From the NCBI GenBank assembly GCA_002348825.1, contig DEBN01000004.1, positions 1 through 34,954 of the forward strand: DNA of 34,954 bases. The letters are read 5' to 3'. Under the pieces are notes generated by a model. That model ran no database searches. It was not told where the DNA came from and was given only the letters and a program-made list of their open reading frames with translations. This document shows positions 14,304 to 22,079 of the stretch, one piece after another (position 1 is the stretch's first letter; every line of letters begins with the position of its first letter). Position numbers and translations under genes: made by a program. Origin of the DNA: Gammaproteobacteria bacterium UBA2955 (GTDB lineage Bacteria; Pseudomonadota; Gammaproteobacteria; Pseudomonadales; Azotimanducaceae).

Positions 14304-15179
14304 TTAGCCATCTGCGAGGAAGTCCTTAACTCGTTCGACAAAGCTATCGAGCTGATCGTGATGTACCCAGTGCCCTGCATTGGCAAAAGCGACCACTTCA
14401 ACTGGGCAGTTGAAGACTTTGGTACGGCCGTCGGCGACTGGGTCTGACGCCCAAGATTCCAACCCGCGAACCAATAACGTGGGGCAAGTTATATTTGCAT
14501 AAAGCTCGGAGGTTTCGTTGAACGGAACACCGATGGGTGAGAAGTTGCGTACGTAATTGTCGAATTTCCAGCTAAAGGTGCCGTCTTCATTCTGATTGCT
14601 CCCGTGAATTGTTAAATGTCGAGCCTGCTCTTCAGAAAGGTGTGGGTTCTCTGTTTGCATCCGTTGGAACGCGTCTTCCAATGTTGGATAGCGTTTGACG
14701 ATGCGACCGGACGATTTGCGCAGATCTGAAAACCAGTTATGCAGCCGTTTCTCGGCTGGCTGATTGATGCGATCTGCGATCATCGACGGAGGGGGCCCCA
14801 TGCCCTCGATCGCGACTAATTTTTTGACGTTGTCTGGGTGCAGCGCGGTGTACAGCAGAGAGATTGAGCCGCCGAGGGAGTGGCCAATAATGGTTACCGG
14901 TGACATCTGCTTCTGTAGCAGCAGTTGCGCGATGTCGTAAACATAGTCGATGTGGCTATAGGCACCGCCGACCATCCATTGGCTGTCACCGTGGCCGCGC
15001 AGATCCGGGGCGATGATGTGATAGTCGTCGCGAAATTGTTCAGCGACCCAGTCCCAGTTTCGGCAATGATCGCGGCCGCCGTGTATCAATATCATGGGGG
15101 GTGCGTCGGGGTTACCCCAATCGACATAGTGAAGACGGAGGCGTTGTGAAAAATAACTGTGCGAGGTTGGGCCGTGCAT
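14304..15179 (-). CDS. Alpha/beta-fold hydrolase
   Basis: The 291-residue protein starts at ATG 15179; an in-frame TTG at 15215 would add 12 residues of no recognisable domain. It has the standard fold signatures: the oxyanion HGGRDHCRNW (about 33-42), APDLRGHGDS after strand 4, the nucleophile elbow GHSLGG with S101, a cap region of about 120-210, and the catalytic His in NAGHWVHHD (H270). The acidic residue is probably in the segment around GLESWASDP. The sequence is of the esterase/epoxide hydrolase/meta-cleavage hydrolase type; no substrate can be assigned. It is separated by 87 bases from the upstream membrane protein gene and by 9 bases from the downstream fusion gene. Confidence 0.9.
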   Translation of the reverse strand: MHGPTSHSYFSQRLRLHYVDWGNPDAPPMILIHGGRDHCRNWDWVAEQFRDDYHIIAPDLRGHGDSQWMVGGAYSHIDYVYDIAQLLLQKQMSPVTIIGHSLGGSISLLYTALHPDNVKKLVAIEGMGPPPSMIADRINQPAEKRLHNWFSDLRKSSGRIVKRYPTLEDAFQRMQTENPHLSEEQARHLTIHGSNQNEDGTFSWKFDNYVRNFSPIGVPFNETSELYANITCPTLLVRGLESWASDPVADGRTKVFNCPVEVVAFANAGHWVHHDQLDSFVERVKDFLADG

Positions 15180-15266
15180 AAATCCAAGATTCCGTGCGCT
15201 GTGCTGTGTCCTCAACAGTATAAGGCACCGCTAGGTATCGGCGTTAACTAAAGCCGCGTTGTTTAC

Positions 15267-16526
15267 TCATGATCCGGTGTCAACCAGATGCGCGGCGCGG
15301 CGCGCAAAGTACGCTTCAATGACAAAGCCGAGAATCAGCACGAAGGCGGCGGTTATGTGGTTCAACCATTGCAGATAAAACAGGGTTTGCGCAGCGGCAT
15401 AGATGCCGATAACGCGAATTATGCTGGCGTAGGCCATGCCACTGGTCTTGCGTTCTGTCATTAAGCGGCCGTGATAGTAATTCCGATAGATAATGATCGC
15501 TGGCATGAGACACATGATTAAGGTGACGTCGATGGCGAGGTCTGTGAGTTCGGTGGACAGCCCCATGGATGTATTCCAGATCAAATCCGCGAGGTCGGTC
15601 AGGCTGAACAGCAACATGCAACCGGTCAGACCGCTGGCTACCGCGACCATAAAACGAACTTTATTTTTAAGATCGGTAAAGCCGAAGGTAATGAAGAAAT
15701 GACGGAACTGATTCGCCGCCTGTTGAAAAATCATGCTGAAATCGAAGGCGACGCGTAGGGCGGCAATGGCCAGCAGGCCGTCAGGCATCCGCGCAACAAA
15801 GGCAAATAAAATGGGTCGTGACAATGCAAACATAACACCGGTTGTAGAAACAGGAACGAAGAATTTGACCAGCTCCCGATATCGGACATCAGCGTGCTCC
15901 GGGGTTTCAGGCAGGGTGTAGAAACGGCGGTAGGCGAATATTAACAGCGCAATTAATAGGCAAACCGCGAAAGTTTCCGAACCTACAACGACCCAGACCG
16001 CGGGCGCTCCCAATGCCAAGCCGCTCAGCAAGGCAGTGATAACGGTGCCGAGATAAACAAAATTAAACGCGGTTATCCAGCCCGTTAAGCGCGCTTGAGC
16101 AAGTAGCCCGGTAAAGTAGTGGCGTTGACCATTTAAGAAGATCAGCGGGCACAGTAAGAGTAGATATTCCCTGACTCGATTCACCACTGAAGGATCGATG
16201 CTGAAAATTAACTCGATCAGCCATGCGCCGGTTGGCGTGGTGGCAAGCAAAAACAATGGTGCGGTGATCACACAACTTGTGACGGCCACAAACCGCCAGG
16301 CGCGACGGCTGCCCTGCCGGCTGCGCGCGTAGACGTTGGACAATTGGGCAATGAATTGCTGACTGGCGTTGAAGAAACTGAATACCCCAAGTGACAGAGC
16401 CAAGATAGCAAGTTCCGTGACCGCCTCGGGGTAGCGCGCGAGGGTGGCGTTTTGAAATTGCACCGACAAGACCGCGCCGACAGCTGTAAGCGCTAGGGGC
16501 CAATAAAAAGCCCAATAGATCCGCAT
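15267..16526 (-). CDS. Polytopic membrane protein, MOP/MATE-fold (ANK-like) transporter candidate
   Basis: A 419-residue protein with about 11-12 hydrophobic segments and very short loops. The arrangement of two similar halves (first helices at WPLALTAVGAVLSVQF and FFVPVSTTGVMFALSRPIL), the loss of charged residues in the core, and short motifs such as FYWPLAL and LSRPI resemble the multidrug/oligosaccharidyl/polysaccharide superfamily. I suspect similarity to the ANKH branch of that superfamily, but this is a recollection-based guess. The substrate is unknown; flippase, exporter and pyrophosphate/citrate-type export are all possible. The ATG at 16526 is followed at once by a membrane helix. 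It lies 21 bases after the YceI stop in the same unit. Confidence 0.7.
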   Translation of the reverse strand: MRIYWAFYWPLALTAVGAVLSVQFQNATLARYPEAVTELAILALSLGVFSFFNASQQFIAQLSNVYARSRQGSRRAWRFVAVTSCVITAPLFLLATTPTGAWLIELIFSIDPSVVNRVREYLLLLCPLIFLNGQRHYFTGLLAQARLTGWITAFNFVYLGTVITALLSGLALGAPAVWVVVGSETFAVCLLIALLIFAYRRFYTLPETPEHADVRYRELVKFFVPVSTTGVMFALSRPILFAFVARMPDGLLAIAALRVAFDFSMIFQQAANQFRHFFITFGFTDLKNKVRFMVAVASGLTGCMLLFSLTDLADLIWNTSMGLSTELTDLAIDVTLIMCLMPAIIIYRNYYHGRLMTERKTSGMAYASIIRVIGIYAAAQTLFYLQWLNHITAAFVLILGFVIEAYFARRAAHLVDTGS

Positions 16527-16547
16527 GGGGAGGCGGCAGTGGTCGTA

Positions 16548-17159
16548 CTATAGGGTCTTTTCGAACAGCAACTGAAAAGTCACAGGAACCGCGAGACTAA
16601 TGCCAGGTAAGTTGGCGATCGCGCGCAATCGCTCGACCCCATCCGCAAGTCCCAGCGGCGAAGCATTTAAAAGTATCGGCTTGGTTGTCGTAATCAATAC
16701 ACGATGGTCGGCAAGCTTTACAGCAGTCACCTCCGCATTAATGTCCGCCGAAATGTCCTGCACTCGCAGTTTGCCGTTAACCGATAATTCTGCTCGTTCC
16801 CCCACCTCCAATGCAGTGGCAGCGCCAACGTCGATGTTGGTAGTGAAGTCAGCGTTTGGAAAATCCGCAACGTTAAAAAGCAAGTCGCGCATGCGCTGAT
16901 CGCGGATATCGATAGCCGTGTTTACACTGGCAAGATCTATGGCCAGGTGGGCGCTGCCATCTGCTTTTACAGAACCGCTGAGGTTTTCGAAACTGTGTTG
17001 TTCGGCGATATGCGCCGCTTTAACTGAGATAAAGTTGAATTGCGAGTCCTCATTGACCAGCAGCCAATCGGCGTGTGCAGATAGTGGTGCCAAACACAGT
17101 GCACAGAGGGCCAGGAGCTTGGCATGGTCGCGAGCGGTCGTTGTCAGTTGGCAAATCAT
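16548..17159 (-). CDS. YceI-family secreted lipid-binding protein
   Basis: I start at ATG 17159 because GAGG lies 8 bases upstream; the ATG at 17195 is in frame but lacks a ribosome site. The 203-residue product opens with a signal peptide (LLALCALCLAPLSAHA) with probable cleavage after AHA. The mature part has the YceI pattern: an F-x-F strand (SQFNFISVKA), then F-x-x-L-S-G-S-V-K, D-I-R-D-Q-R-M-R-D-L-L-F near residue 105, and FPNADFTT, and ends in VTFQLLFEK. YceI folds into a lipocalin-like barrel that binds polyisoprenoid lipids in the periplasm, as known for TT1927b. It lies 40 bases downstream of the acyl-CoA dehydrogenase gene. Confidence 0.87.
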   Translation of the reverse strand: MICQLTTTARDHAKLLALCALCLAPLSAHADWLLVNEDSQFNFISVKAAHIAEQHSFENLSGSVKADGSAHLAIDLASVNTAIDIRDQRMRDLLFNVADFPNADFTTNIDVGAATALEVGERAELSVNGKLRVQDISADINAEVTAVKLADHRVLITTTKPILLNASPLGLADGVERLRAIANLPGISLAVPVTFQLLFEKTL

Positions 17160-17199
17160 AGAGCGAGCCTCGTAGTGCAAAAAGCTTCGGAACATAAGA

Positions 17200-18357
17200 T
17201 CAGAGCGTACGGCTGATCAGTTCTTTCATAATTTCGTTGGTGCCACCGTAAATCGTCTGCACCCGTGCATCACGATACATGCGTGAAATCGGGTATTCAT
17301 CCATATAGCCGGCACCGCCGTGCAGTTGAAGGCAGATGTCGATAATTTGGTTCTGTTTGTCGGTGGTCCAGTACTTGGCCATTGATGCGGTAGCCGCATC
17401 TAATTCGCCAGCTAAGTGCTTGACCACACATTGATCCACGAATGTTCTCGCGATCAGCGCCTCAGTTTTGCACTCCGCAAGCTTGAATTTGGTGTTTTGG
17501 AAGTCCAGCACGCGCTGGCCAAAGGCTTGCCGCTCTTTAACAAAATCGATGGTCATTGCCAGCGCTCGTTCCATGTCCACCACTGCCGCCTGCGCGATAT
17601 TCAAACGTTCCTGAGGTAATTGAGTCATTAATTGAATGAAGCCAGCGCCTTCGGCCTCGCCGAGTCTATTGTCCGCTGGCACTCTGCAATCGCTGAAAAA
17701 CATCTCCGATGTATCGGCGGCTTCTTGCCCCATCTTTTTTAGATTACGGCCGCGTTTAAAACCTGGGGTGTCGGTTTCGACCACGAGCAGAGAAATGCCT
17801 TTAGCACCTTTCCCCGGGTCGGTTTTTGCGACCACAATCACCAAGTCGCATAGCTGACCGTTGCTGATATAGGTTTTAGAGCCATTGATGACGTACTGGT
17901 CACCCTCGCGAATTGCTGTGGTGCGAATATTCTGCAGGTCTGAACCCGTATTGGGTTCCGTCATTGCGATTGCACCGATCATCTCGCCGCTGGCCATTTT
18001 TGGCAGCCAGCGTTGCTTTTGCTCTTCGGTACCGTAGTGCATGAAATAGGGTGCCACAATTTGGCTGTGAACTTGACTGCCCAGGCCATTTATACCCGCT
18101 CGAATTTGTTCTTCCATGATTACAGTTTCGTGGCGGTAGTCGCCGCCACCACCCCCGTACTGAGTAGGTATTTCTGCGCACAGAAAACCTGCGGCACCGG
18201 CCTTGGTCCAAGCGTCGCGATCGACCTGACCCTGCTCGATCCAGCGATCGTTTTGTGGTGCCAGTTCTGTAGTGAAGAACTTTGCCGCGGCATCTCTGAG
18301 TAAACTGAGCTCGTCATTGAGCCAGGGCGATGTGTAGTTCTCGAAAATAGTGCTCAT
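17200..18357 (-). CDS. Acyl-CoA dehydrogenase, long-chain (LCAD)-type
   Basis: The 385-residue protein starts at ATG 18357 (MSTIFENYTSPWLNDEL), ignoring 24 further open codons upstream with no family content. It resembles vertebrate LCAD along the whole length: TEPNTGSDLQNIRTTA for FAD/substrate contact, INGSKTYISNGQ, LPQERLNIAQ with E250 as the probable catalytic base in the LCAD/IVD position, QAFGQRVLDFQNTKFKLAE, LQLHGGAGYMDEYPISRMYRDARV and the C-terminal IYGGTNEIMKELI. The absence of Glu at the MCAD position (YGG, not YEG) fits that type. The reaction is FAD-dependent first-step beta-oxidation of acyl-CoA, probably medium or long chain. It sits between the SMP-30-like gene (19 bases) and yceI (40 bases). 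Confidence 0.92.
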   Translation of the reverse strand: MSTIFENYTSPWLNDELSLLRDAAAKFFTTELAPQNDRWIEQGQVDRDAWTKAGAAGFLCAEIPTQYGGGGGDYRHETVIMEEQIRAGINGLGSQVHSQIVAPYFMHYGTEEQKQRWLPKMASGEMIGAIAMTEPNTGSDLQNIRTTAIREGDQYVINGSKTYISNGQLCDLVIVVAKTDPGKGAKGISLLVVETDTPGFKRGRNLKKMGQEAADTSEMFFSDCRVPADNRLGEAEGAGFIQLMTQLPQERLNIAQAAVVDMERALAMTIDFVKERQAFGQRVLDFQNTKFKLAECKTEALIARTFVDQCVVKHLAGELDAATASMAKYWTTDKQNQIIDICLQLHGGAGYMDEYPISRMYRDARVQTIYGGTNEIMKELISRTL

Positions 18358-18376
18358 AGTGGTCTTCTGGTGTGGT

Positions 18377-19210
18377 TTACGGGCGTCCAGCTGCGGGGAA
18401 GGGCGCTGGATAAACTTCAACCCTTGCATCGCGATTGGCTTTGCATTGGGCGGGTTGGGAAGTTGTCGATGTTAAAACATACAGCCGATCGTCGCCGATC
18501 ATGCAGGCAAACGCGCCGCGCTCGAGTTTGATTTCGTGGGTGACCTCGCCGCCCTCGATCTGACGAACGCAGTTATTGGTGCTGGGCGATGCGCTCCAAA
18601 TGCCGCCGGCGGCATCGAGGCATATGCCGTCGGGTACCGCTCCGTCGGGTAGTTGTGCCCAGACTCTGCGATTGCTCAGATCGCCCTGGCTGTCCACGTC
18701 GAAAGCGGTGAGCCGACCGGCGAAAGTCTCAGCGACGATGAGCGTGGCGTCATCCGGAGTGATCACTGTGCCGTTGGGGAATAGCACTTCATCGTCCACG
18801 CAGCGCGCCGTGCCGTCGGGCTCGACTAAGATCAGTTCGGCGTTGCGTTGGGCCGCGCCGTTATGCAGATCGAAGCCAAAATTGCCAACGTAGGCTCGCC
18901 CCAACTTGTCCACCACCATATCGTTGCAGAGTCCGCTGGCGAGTTCGCTCAAGTCCGCGTGGACGCTGATTTCGGTGCCATCAAAACGCAACAGCCTGCG
19001 ACTCGACATGGCGACGATTAATAAGTCACCGTTGGGTAGCCATCCCAGACCTGACGGTTGGTCATCAGCAAGTTGTACCGCTACCTCAATGTCTCCCGAT
19101 GGCGCAACCTTGAGTACCTTTTGGTCATGCATGTCCGACATCCACAGGTGGCCATCGCGCCACCTGGGGCCTTCGCCGAAACACAATCCATCTACTATTA
19201 CGTTGTTCAC
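18377..19210 (-). CDS. SMP-30/gluconolactonase-like beta-propeller protein
   Basis: A 277-residue six-bladed propeller of the SMP-30/gluconolactonase/LRE family. The metal ligands are recognisable: E13 in GLCFGEGPRWRDG, N96 in LCNDMVVDKLG, N146 in LFPNGTVITPDD and D194 in VPDGICLDAAGG. Family members hydrolyse sugar lactones or related esters with a divalent cation in the active site. The start is GTG 19210 with a weak GAGAG upstream; no ATG lies in a sensible place. It is the second gene behind the Sec-GPx (30 bases after its stop) and 19 bases before the LCAD-type gene. No signal peptide is present, so it is cytoplasmic. Confidence 0.9.
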   Translation of the reverse strand: MNNVIVDGLCFGEGPRWRDGHLWMSDMHDQKVLKVAPSGDIEVAVQLADDQPSGLGWLPNGDLLIVAMSSRRLLRFDGTEISVHADLSELASGLCNDMVVDKLGRAYVGNFGFDLHNGAAQRNAELILVEPDGTARCVDDEVLFPNGTVITPDDATLIVAETFAGRLTAFDVDSQGDLSNRRVWAQLPDGAVPDGICLDAAGGIWSASPSTNNCVRQIEGGEVTHEIKLERGAFACMIGDDRLYVLTSTTSQPAQCKANRDARVEVYPAPFPAAGRP

Positions 19211-19240
19211 TGCGTCAGCTCTCTTACCTGGGTGCGGTGT

Positions 19241-19720
19241 TTATAACAAAGCTTCAATGGCGTCGTTGAGTTCCTCCGGCGATGTCTGCGGGCTGAAACG
19301 CGCCACTACTTGGCCGGACTTGTTTATGAGGAACTTAGTAAAGTTCCAAGGAATGTCGCTGCCGCCTTCCTCGTCCGGTTTTGCGGCTTTCAGCCACTGA
19401 TACAACTCGCAGGCACCGGAGCCATTGACTTCGATTTTCGCGAACATGGGGAAATTTGCCTGATACTCATTGACAGCGAAGGCGAACACGTCTTCATTGC
19501 TGCCCGGCTCTTGGCCGCCAAACTGGTTACATGGGAAAGCCAAAACACTGAAACCGCGATCGGCGTAAGTTTCTTGCAGAGTACGCAACCCGGCGTACTG
19601 TGAAGTAAGGCCTCAGCGGCTGGCGACGTTAACCACCAAACAGGCGGTATCGGTAAATTTGCTAAACGCAGTTGGCTCGCCATGGATGTTATCCATGGTC
19701 ATTGTATAGAAGTCGTTCAT
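19241..19720 (-). CDS. Glutathione peroxidase, selenocysteine-containing (in-frame UGA read as Sec36)
   Basis: Reading from ATG 19720 (ribosome site GGGAG just upstream) to TAA 19241 gives 159 codons plus stop with a single in-frame TGA, codon 36 (19615-19613). It falls in the family's active-site motif NVASR-U-GLTSQY, where U is the position of the catalytic Sec or Cys. The rest is a complete GPx: FPCNQFGGQEPG (Q70) and PWNFTKFL (W125, N126) supply the other members of the catalytic tetrad, and the length is typical of bacterial GPx. A SECIS-like hairpin follows the UGA (see that feature). The enzyme would reduce hydroperoxides. The resolving-Cys position of thioredoxin-dependent homologues is Val83, so glutathione is the likely reductant. 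It is the first gene of a seven-gene minus-strand run. An ordinary stop, a sequencing error of TGC/TGT, or a pseudogene are the alternatives, made less likely by the intact flanks and the hairpin. Confidence 0.9.
19580..19615 (-). promoter_or_regulatory. Sec UGA codon and bacterial SECIS-like hairpin
   Basis: On the coding strand the UGA (19615-19613) is followed by 13 bases and then AGTACGC (19599-19593), loop CGGGTT (19592-19587), and GCGTACT (19586-19580): a perfect 7-bp stem. The loop starts 20 bases after the UGA and contains G at its second, third and fourth positions and GGGU. Published bacterial SECIS models ask for a UGA-to-loop distance of roughly 16-37 bases and G in the first two loop positions, for SelB binding. 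The stem can be extended outward with mismatches (AC/GU after one C-C mismatch). Confidence 0.8.
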
Positions 19721-20021
19721 CGGTTCTCCCGGTGTTAGCTTAAACTCAGTCGCGCCCGCAGGCACTGTACTGATGCTAACGCCGCCGGGCGATAAGGTGA
19801 ATCCCCGGTTTCAGCTTTTAACGAGAGTTTTGTAGGTATTAACCGAGACTGGCAGAGCCATTGGCTTGTGGTTACTATTGCCGGTCTTGGGGGATGAGAT
19901 CGTGGTTACCTAAACAGACTTCTAAACGGGTCGCCATCTCTTCCAAAGACACCGTTTGTCTGCCGTCGCTTTAGCCTCGCAAACAAATGCAGTCGTAAAT
20001 TGAAAGAAAGAGGATGTGACT
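19721..20021. other. 301-base divergent intergenic region, no gene recognised
   Basis: This gap separates the leftward Sec-GPx unit from the rightward thiolase gene and must hold both promoters. I see no open frame of note, no tRNA-like cloverleaf (in particular no selC-like tRNA) and no clear -35/-10 pair. GTTAGC (19734-19739) and GCTAAC (19775-19780) form a 6-base inverted pair 35 bases apart, close to the GPx start, of unknown meaning. AAAGAGGA at 20007-20014 is the thiolase ribosome site. Confidence 0.6.
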
Positions 20022-21206
20022 ATGCGAGACGTTGTAATCGTCGATAGTGTTCGGACAGGTTTAACAAAGGCCTTCCGTGGTAGTTTTAACTTAACGCGCT
20101 CTGACGACATGTTAGCGCACTGTATTGATTCATTACTCGACCGTAACCCGAATGTTGGAGCGGATGAAGTAGAGGACGTGGTAGTAGGCGCAGCAACGCA
20201 TGCAGGCGAGCAGGACGGCAATATCGCACGTTTGGCTGTGGTCCTATCCAAGCTGCCGATTACTGCGGCGGGGGTCAGCATCAATCGGTTTTGCTCATCT
20301 GGTTTGCAGGCGATTGCGATTGCGGCGAATCAGATTGCATCAGGACAGACCGAAGTGGCTATAGCAGGTGGAGTGGACTCCATCTCAATGCGTACTCGAC
20401 AAGAGCCTGGCAAGGCGGCCCAAAATCAGCGTCTGATCGAAGAAAAGCCAGATATCTTTATGGCGATGGGTAATACCGCGGAGGTCGTTGCACGGCGATA
20501 TCAAGTAACCCGGGAGATGCAGGATGAATACGCACTGCAGAGTCAGCAGCGTTACGCCGCCGCGGTTGAGTCCGGTAAGATCGCCGAAGAGATTGTGGGC
20601 ATGAACGCGACAATGCTCAAAGTGAACAAAGAAACGGGCGAAGAAAGCCACGAAGAGGTATGGGTCGATAAAGACGAATGTAACCGTGCTAATACGACAC
20701 TGGAAGGGTTAGCATCGTTGCCGCCAGCGTTCGAAGATGACGGTTCGGTGACCGCTGGTAACGCGTCGCAGTTGTCCGATGGTGCTTCGATGACCATGCT
20801 CATGAGTGCAGACCGAGCCGCAGCACTTGGTTTAACCCCATTGGGCGTCTACCGTGGGTTTACCATTGCAGGTTGTGAGCCTGATGAAATGGGTATTGGG
20901 CCGGTATTTGCGATTCCTCGTTTGTTGAAGAACGCGGGACTGAGCATTGACGACATCGATCTTTGGGAACTAAACGAAGCTTTCGCCTCGCAGTGCTTGT
21001 ATTGCCGAGACGCACTGAACATTGATAATGAAAAATACAATGTACTGGGTGGAAGTATCGCGATTGGCCATCCCTTTGGTATGACAGGTTCACGTCAGAC
21101 AGGTTTGATTCTGCGCGAGCTCAAGCGTCGTAATCAGAAGTATGGTGTGGTTACGATGTGTATCGGTGGTGGCCAAGGCGCTGCTGGACTGTTCGAAGTC
21201 GCTTAA
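20022..21206 (+). CDS. Thiolase (acetyl-CoA C-acyltransferase)
   Basis: A 394-residue degradative-type thiolase. The start is ATG 20022 with AGAGGA seven bases upstream, rather than the GTG two codons earlier. Catalytic residues are all present: nucleophile C91 in NRFCSSGLQAI, NEAFA in the C-terminal half, H350 in GSIAIGHPFGMTG and C380 in CIGGGQGAAG. It catalyses reversible cleavage of 3-oxoacyl-CoA to acetyl-CoA and a shortened acyl-CoA, or condensation of two acetyl-CoA; FadA-like versus biosynthetic use cannot be settled by sequence alone. It has no partner fadB nearby and seems monocistronic, with a hairpin 25 bases after its stop. The window's ACADs and crotonases would feed it. Confidence 0.93.
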   Translation: MRDVVIVDSVRTGLTKAFRGSFNLTRSDDMLAHCIDSLLDRNPNVGADEVEDVVVGAATHAGEQDGNIARLAVVLSKLPITAAGVSINRFCSSGLQAIAIAANQIASGQTEVAIAGGVDSISMRTRQEPGKAAQNQRLIEEKPDIFMAMGNTAEVVARRYQVTREMQDEYALQSQQRYAAAVESGKIAEEIVGMNATMLKVNKETGEESHEEVWVDKDECNRANTTLEGLASLPPAFEDDGSVTAGNASQLSDGASMTMLMSADRAAALGLTPLGVYRGFTIAGCEPDEMGIGPVFAIPRLLKNAGLSIDDIDLWELNEAFASQCLYCRDALNIDNEKYNVLGGSIAIGHPFGMTGSRQTGLILRELKRRNQKYGVVTMCIGGGQGAAGLFEVA

Positions 21207-21231
21207 TCCAAACCGTTACAACCTATGTTGC

Positions 21232-21257
21232 CGATCCTCTGGGTTTCCAGAGGATCG
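21232..21257 (+). terminator. Perfect 11-bp hairpin after the thiolase gene
   Basis: CGATCCTCTGG (21232-21242) pairs with CCAGAGGATCG (21247-21257) around the four-base loop GTTT, giving a stable stem. It sits 25 bases past the thiolase stop and 41 bases before the next gene. No T tract follows, so it is a terminator without the classic U run or a 3'-end protecting structure. Confidence 0.65.
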
Positions 21258-21298
21258 AGCACATCCCTCCTTGCATGGGCTATTGCGCCTGATACAAA

Positions 21299-22078
21299 AT
21301 GAAACTCGGAAGAAATTTGCAGGTAACAGAGCATTCTGAGAATGCGGTTACGCAATGGATGCCGTCATTTTTGTTCGTAGGTAGCAGGCTTTTGTTTAAC
21401 AGCACGATAAATACGCACGCGGTGCGAGACTTGAACGCTTCTCTGCGTTGCGTCTGGTCTATCATCACTTGGCTTTTTCTGATGGCGTTTGGTTGCGCTG
21501 TGCACGCTGAGCAAGCCGTAGTTGCTGAGTCAGTAGGTGTGGACCAGCACATAAACTACCGTGACCACAGTGATGCTCAACTTACCAACATGGTCGGAAA
21601 TTGGGCGTCATTATCGCCGACCCAAAGACGGCTCCTGTTGTCTGAGATTCGAGCGCGAATGAAATCCGCAAAAACTGCGGATTCGTCGGGTGGCGCGCAA
21701 AAACAAGACGGGGGTGGGTCGAAACAGCAGTTAGACCTCAATCGAGTTTCAGCGCAGCAAAGCTATGGGCGCACCGTGCGTCGCCCTGACGGCAGTTTGG
21801 TGACCGAGACCGAAACCATCAAGATCACTCCTCGAGGACGCCAGGTCACGCGTCACACTACCATTAGGCCGGCTAACGGTGGTCCCCAGTCAGAGGTGGG
21901 GAACACAGGGGTTGTCGCCTCCTCTGGATTGCCGCCAGCGCAACGTGTGGTGCGGACTAAAATTCGCTTTGGCACTGGGTTTGAACAGCGTCGCAGCACG
22001 GCTGCCGATCCTACGGCTGCCGTAACCGCCTCAGAGGCTGGCGCCAGCGCGCCGGATTCTGAGTCACCGCAACGCTAA
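21299..22078 (+). CDS. Hypothetical exported protein upstream of OmpR/EnvZ-type genes
   Basis: The frame from ATG 21299 codes 259 residues. A convincing signal sequence (SIITWLFLMAFGCAVHA) lies at about residues 54-70, so the true start may be the in-frame TTG at 21431 (codon 45), which would put a typical N-region directly before it; the ATG at 21359 is another option. None has a good ribosome site. The mature part has a short helical motif (NWASLSPTQRRLLLSEIRARM) followed by a low-complexity, Gln/Ser/Gly-rich linker and repeated R/T-rich strands (RTVRRPDGSLVTETETIKITPRG spread over about 158-180), probably beta. I do not recognise the family. It ends one base before the response-regulator ATG, so it is surely co-transcribed with it, and it could act in sensing. 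Confidence 0.65.
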   Translation: MKLGRNLQVTEHSENAVTQWMPSFLFVGSRLLFNSTINTHAVRDLNASLRCVWSIITWLFLMAFGCAVHAEQAVVAESVGVDQHINYRDHSDAQLTNMVGNWASLSPTQRRLLLSEIRARMKSAKTADSSGGAQKQDGGGSKQQLDLNRVSAQQSYGRTVRRPDGSLVTETETIKITPRGRQVTRHTTIRPANGGPQSEVGNTGVVASSGLPPAQRVVRTKIRFGTGFEQRRSTAADPTAAVTASEAGASAPDSESPQR

Positions 22079-22079
22079 C

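Noticed and set aside
19241..19588. 115-residue GPx-like fragment with an apparent start after the active site
   Set aside because: Reading upstream in the same frame gives a perfect GPx N-terminus interrupted only by the TGA at the Sec position, with a SECIS-type hairpin, so a truncated gene or pseudogene is less likely than a selenoprotein.
19721..20021. Possible selC (tRNA-Sec) near the Sec-GPx
   Set aside because: I looked for a long acceptor and T-loop pattern on both strands here and found none; the Sec genes must be elsewhere.
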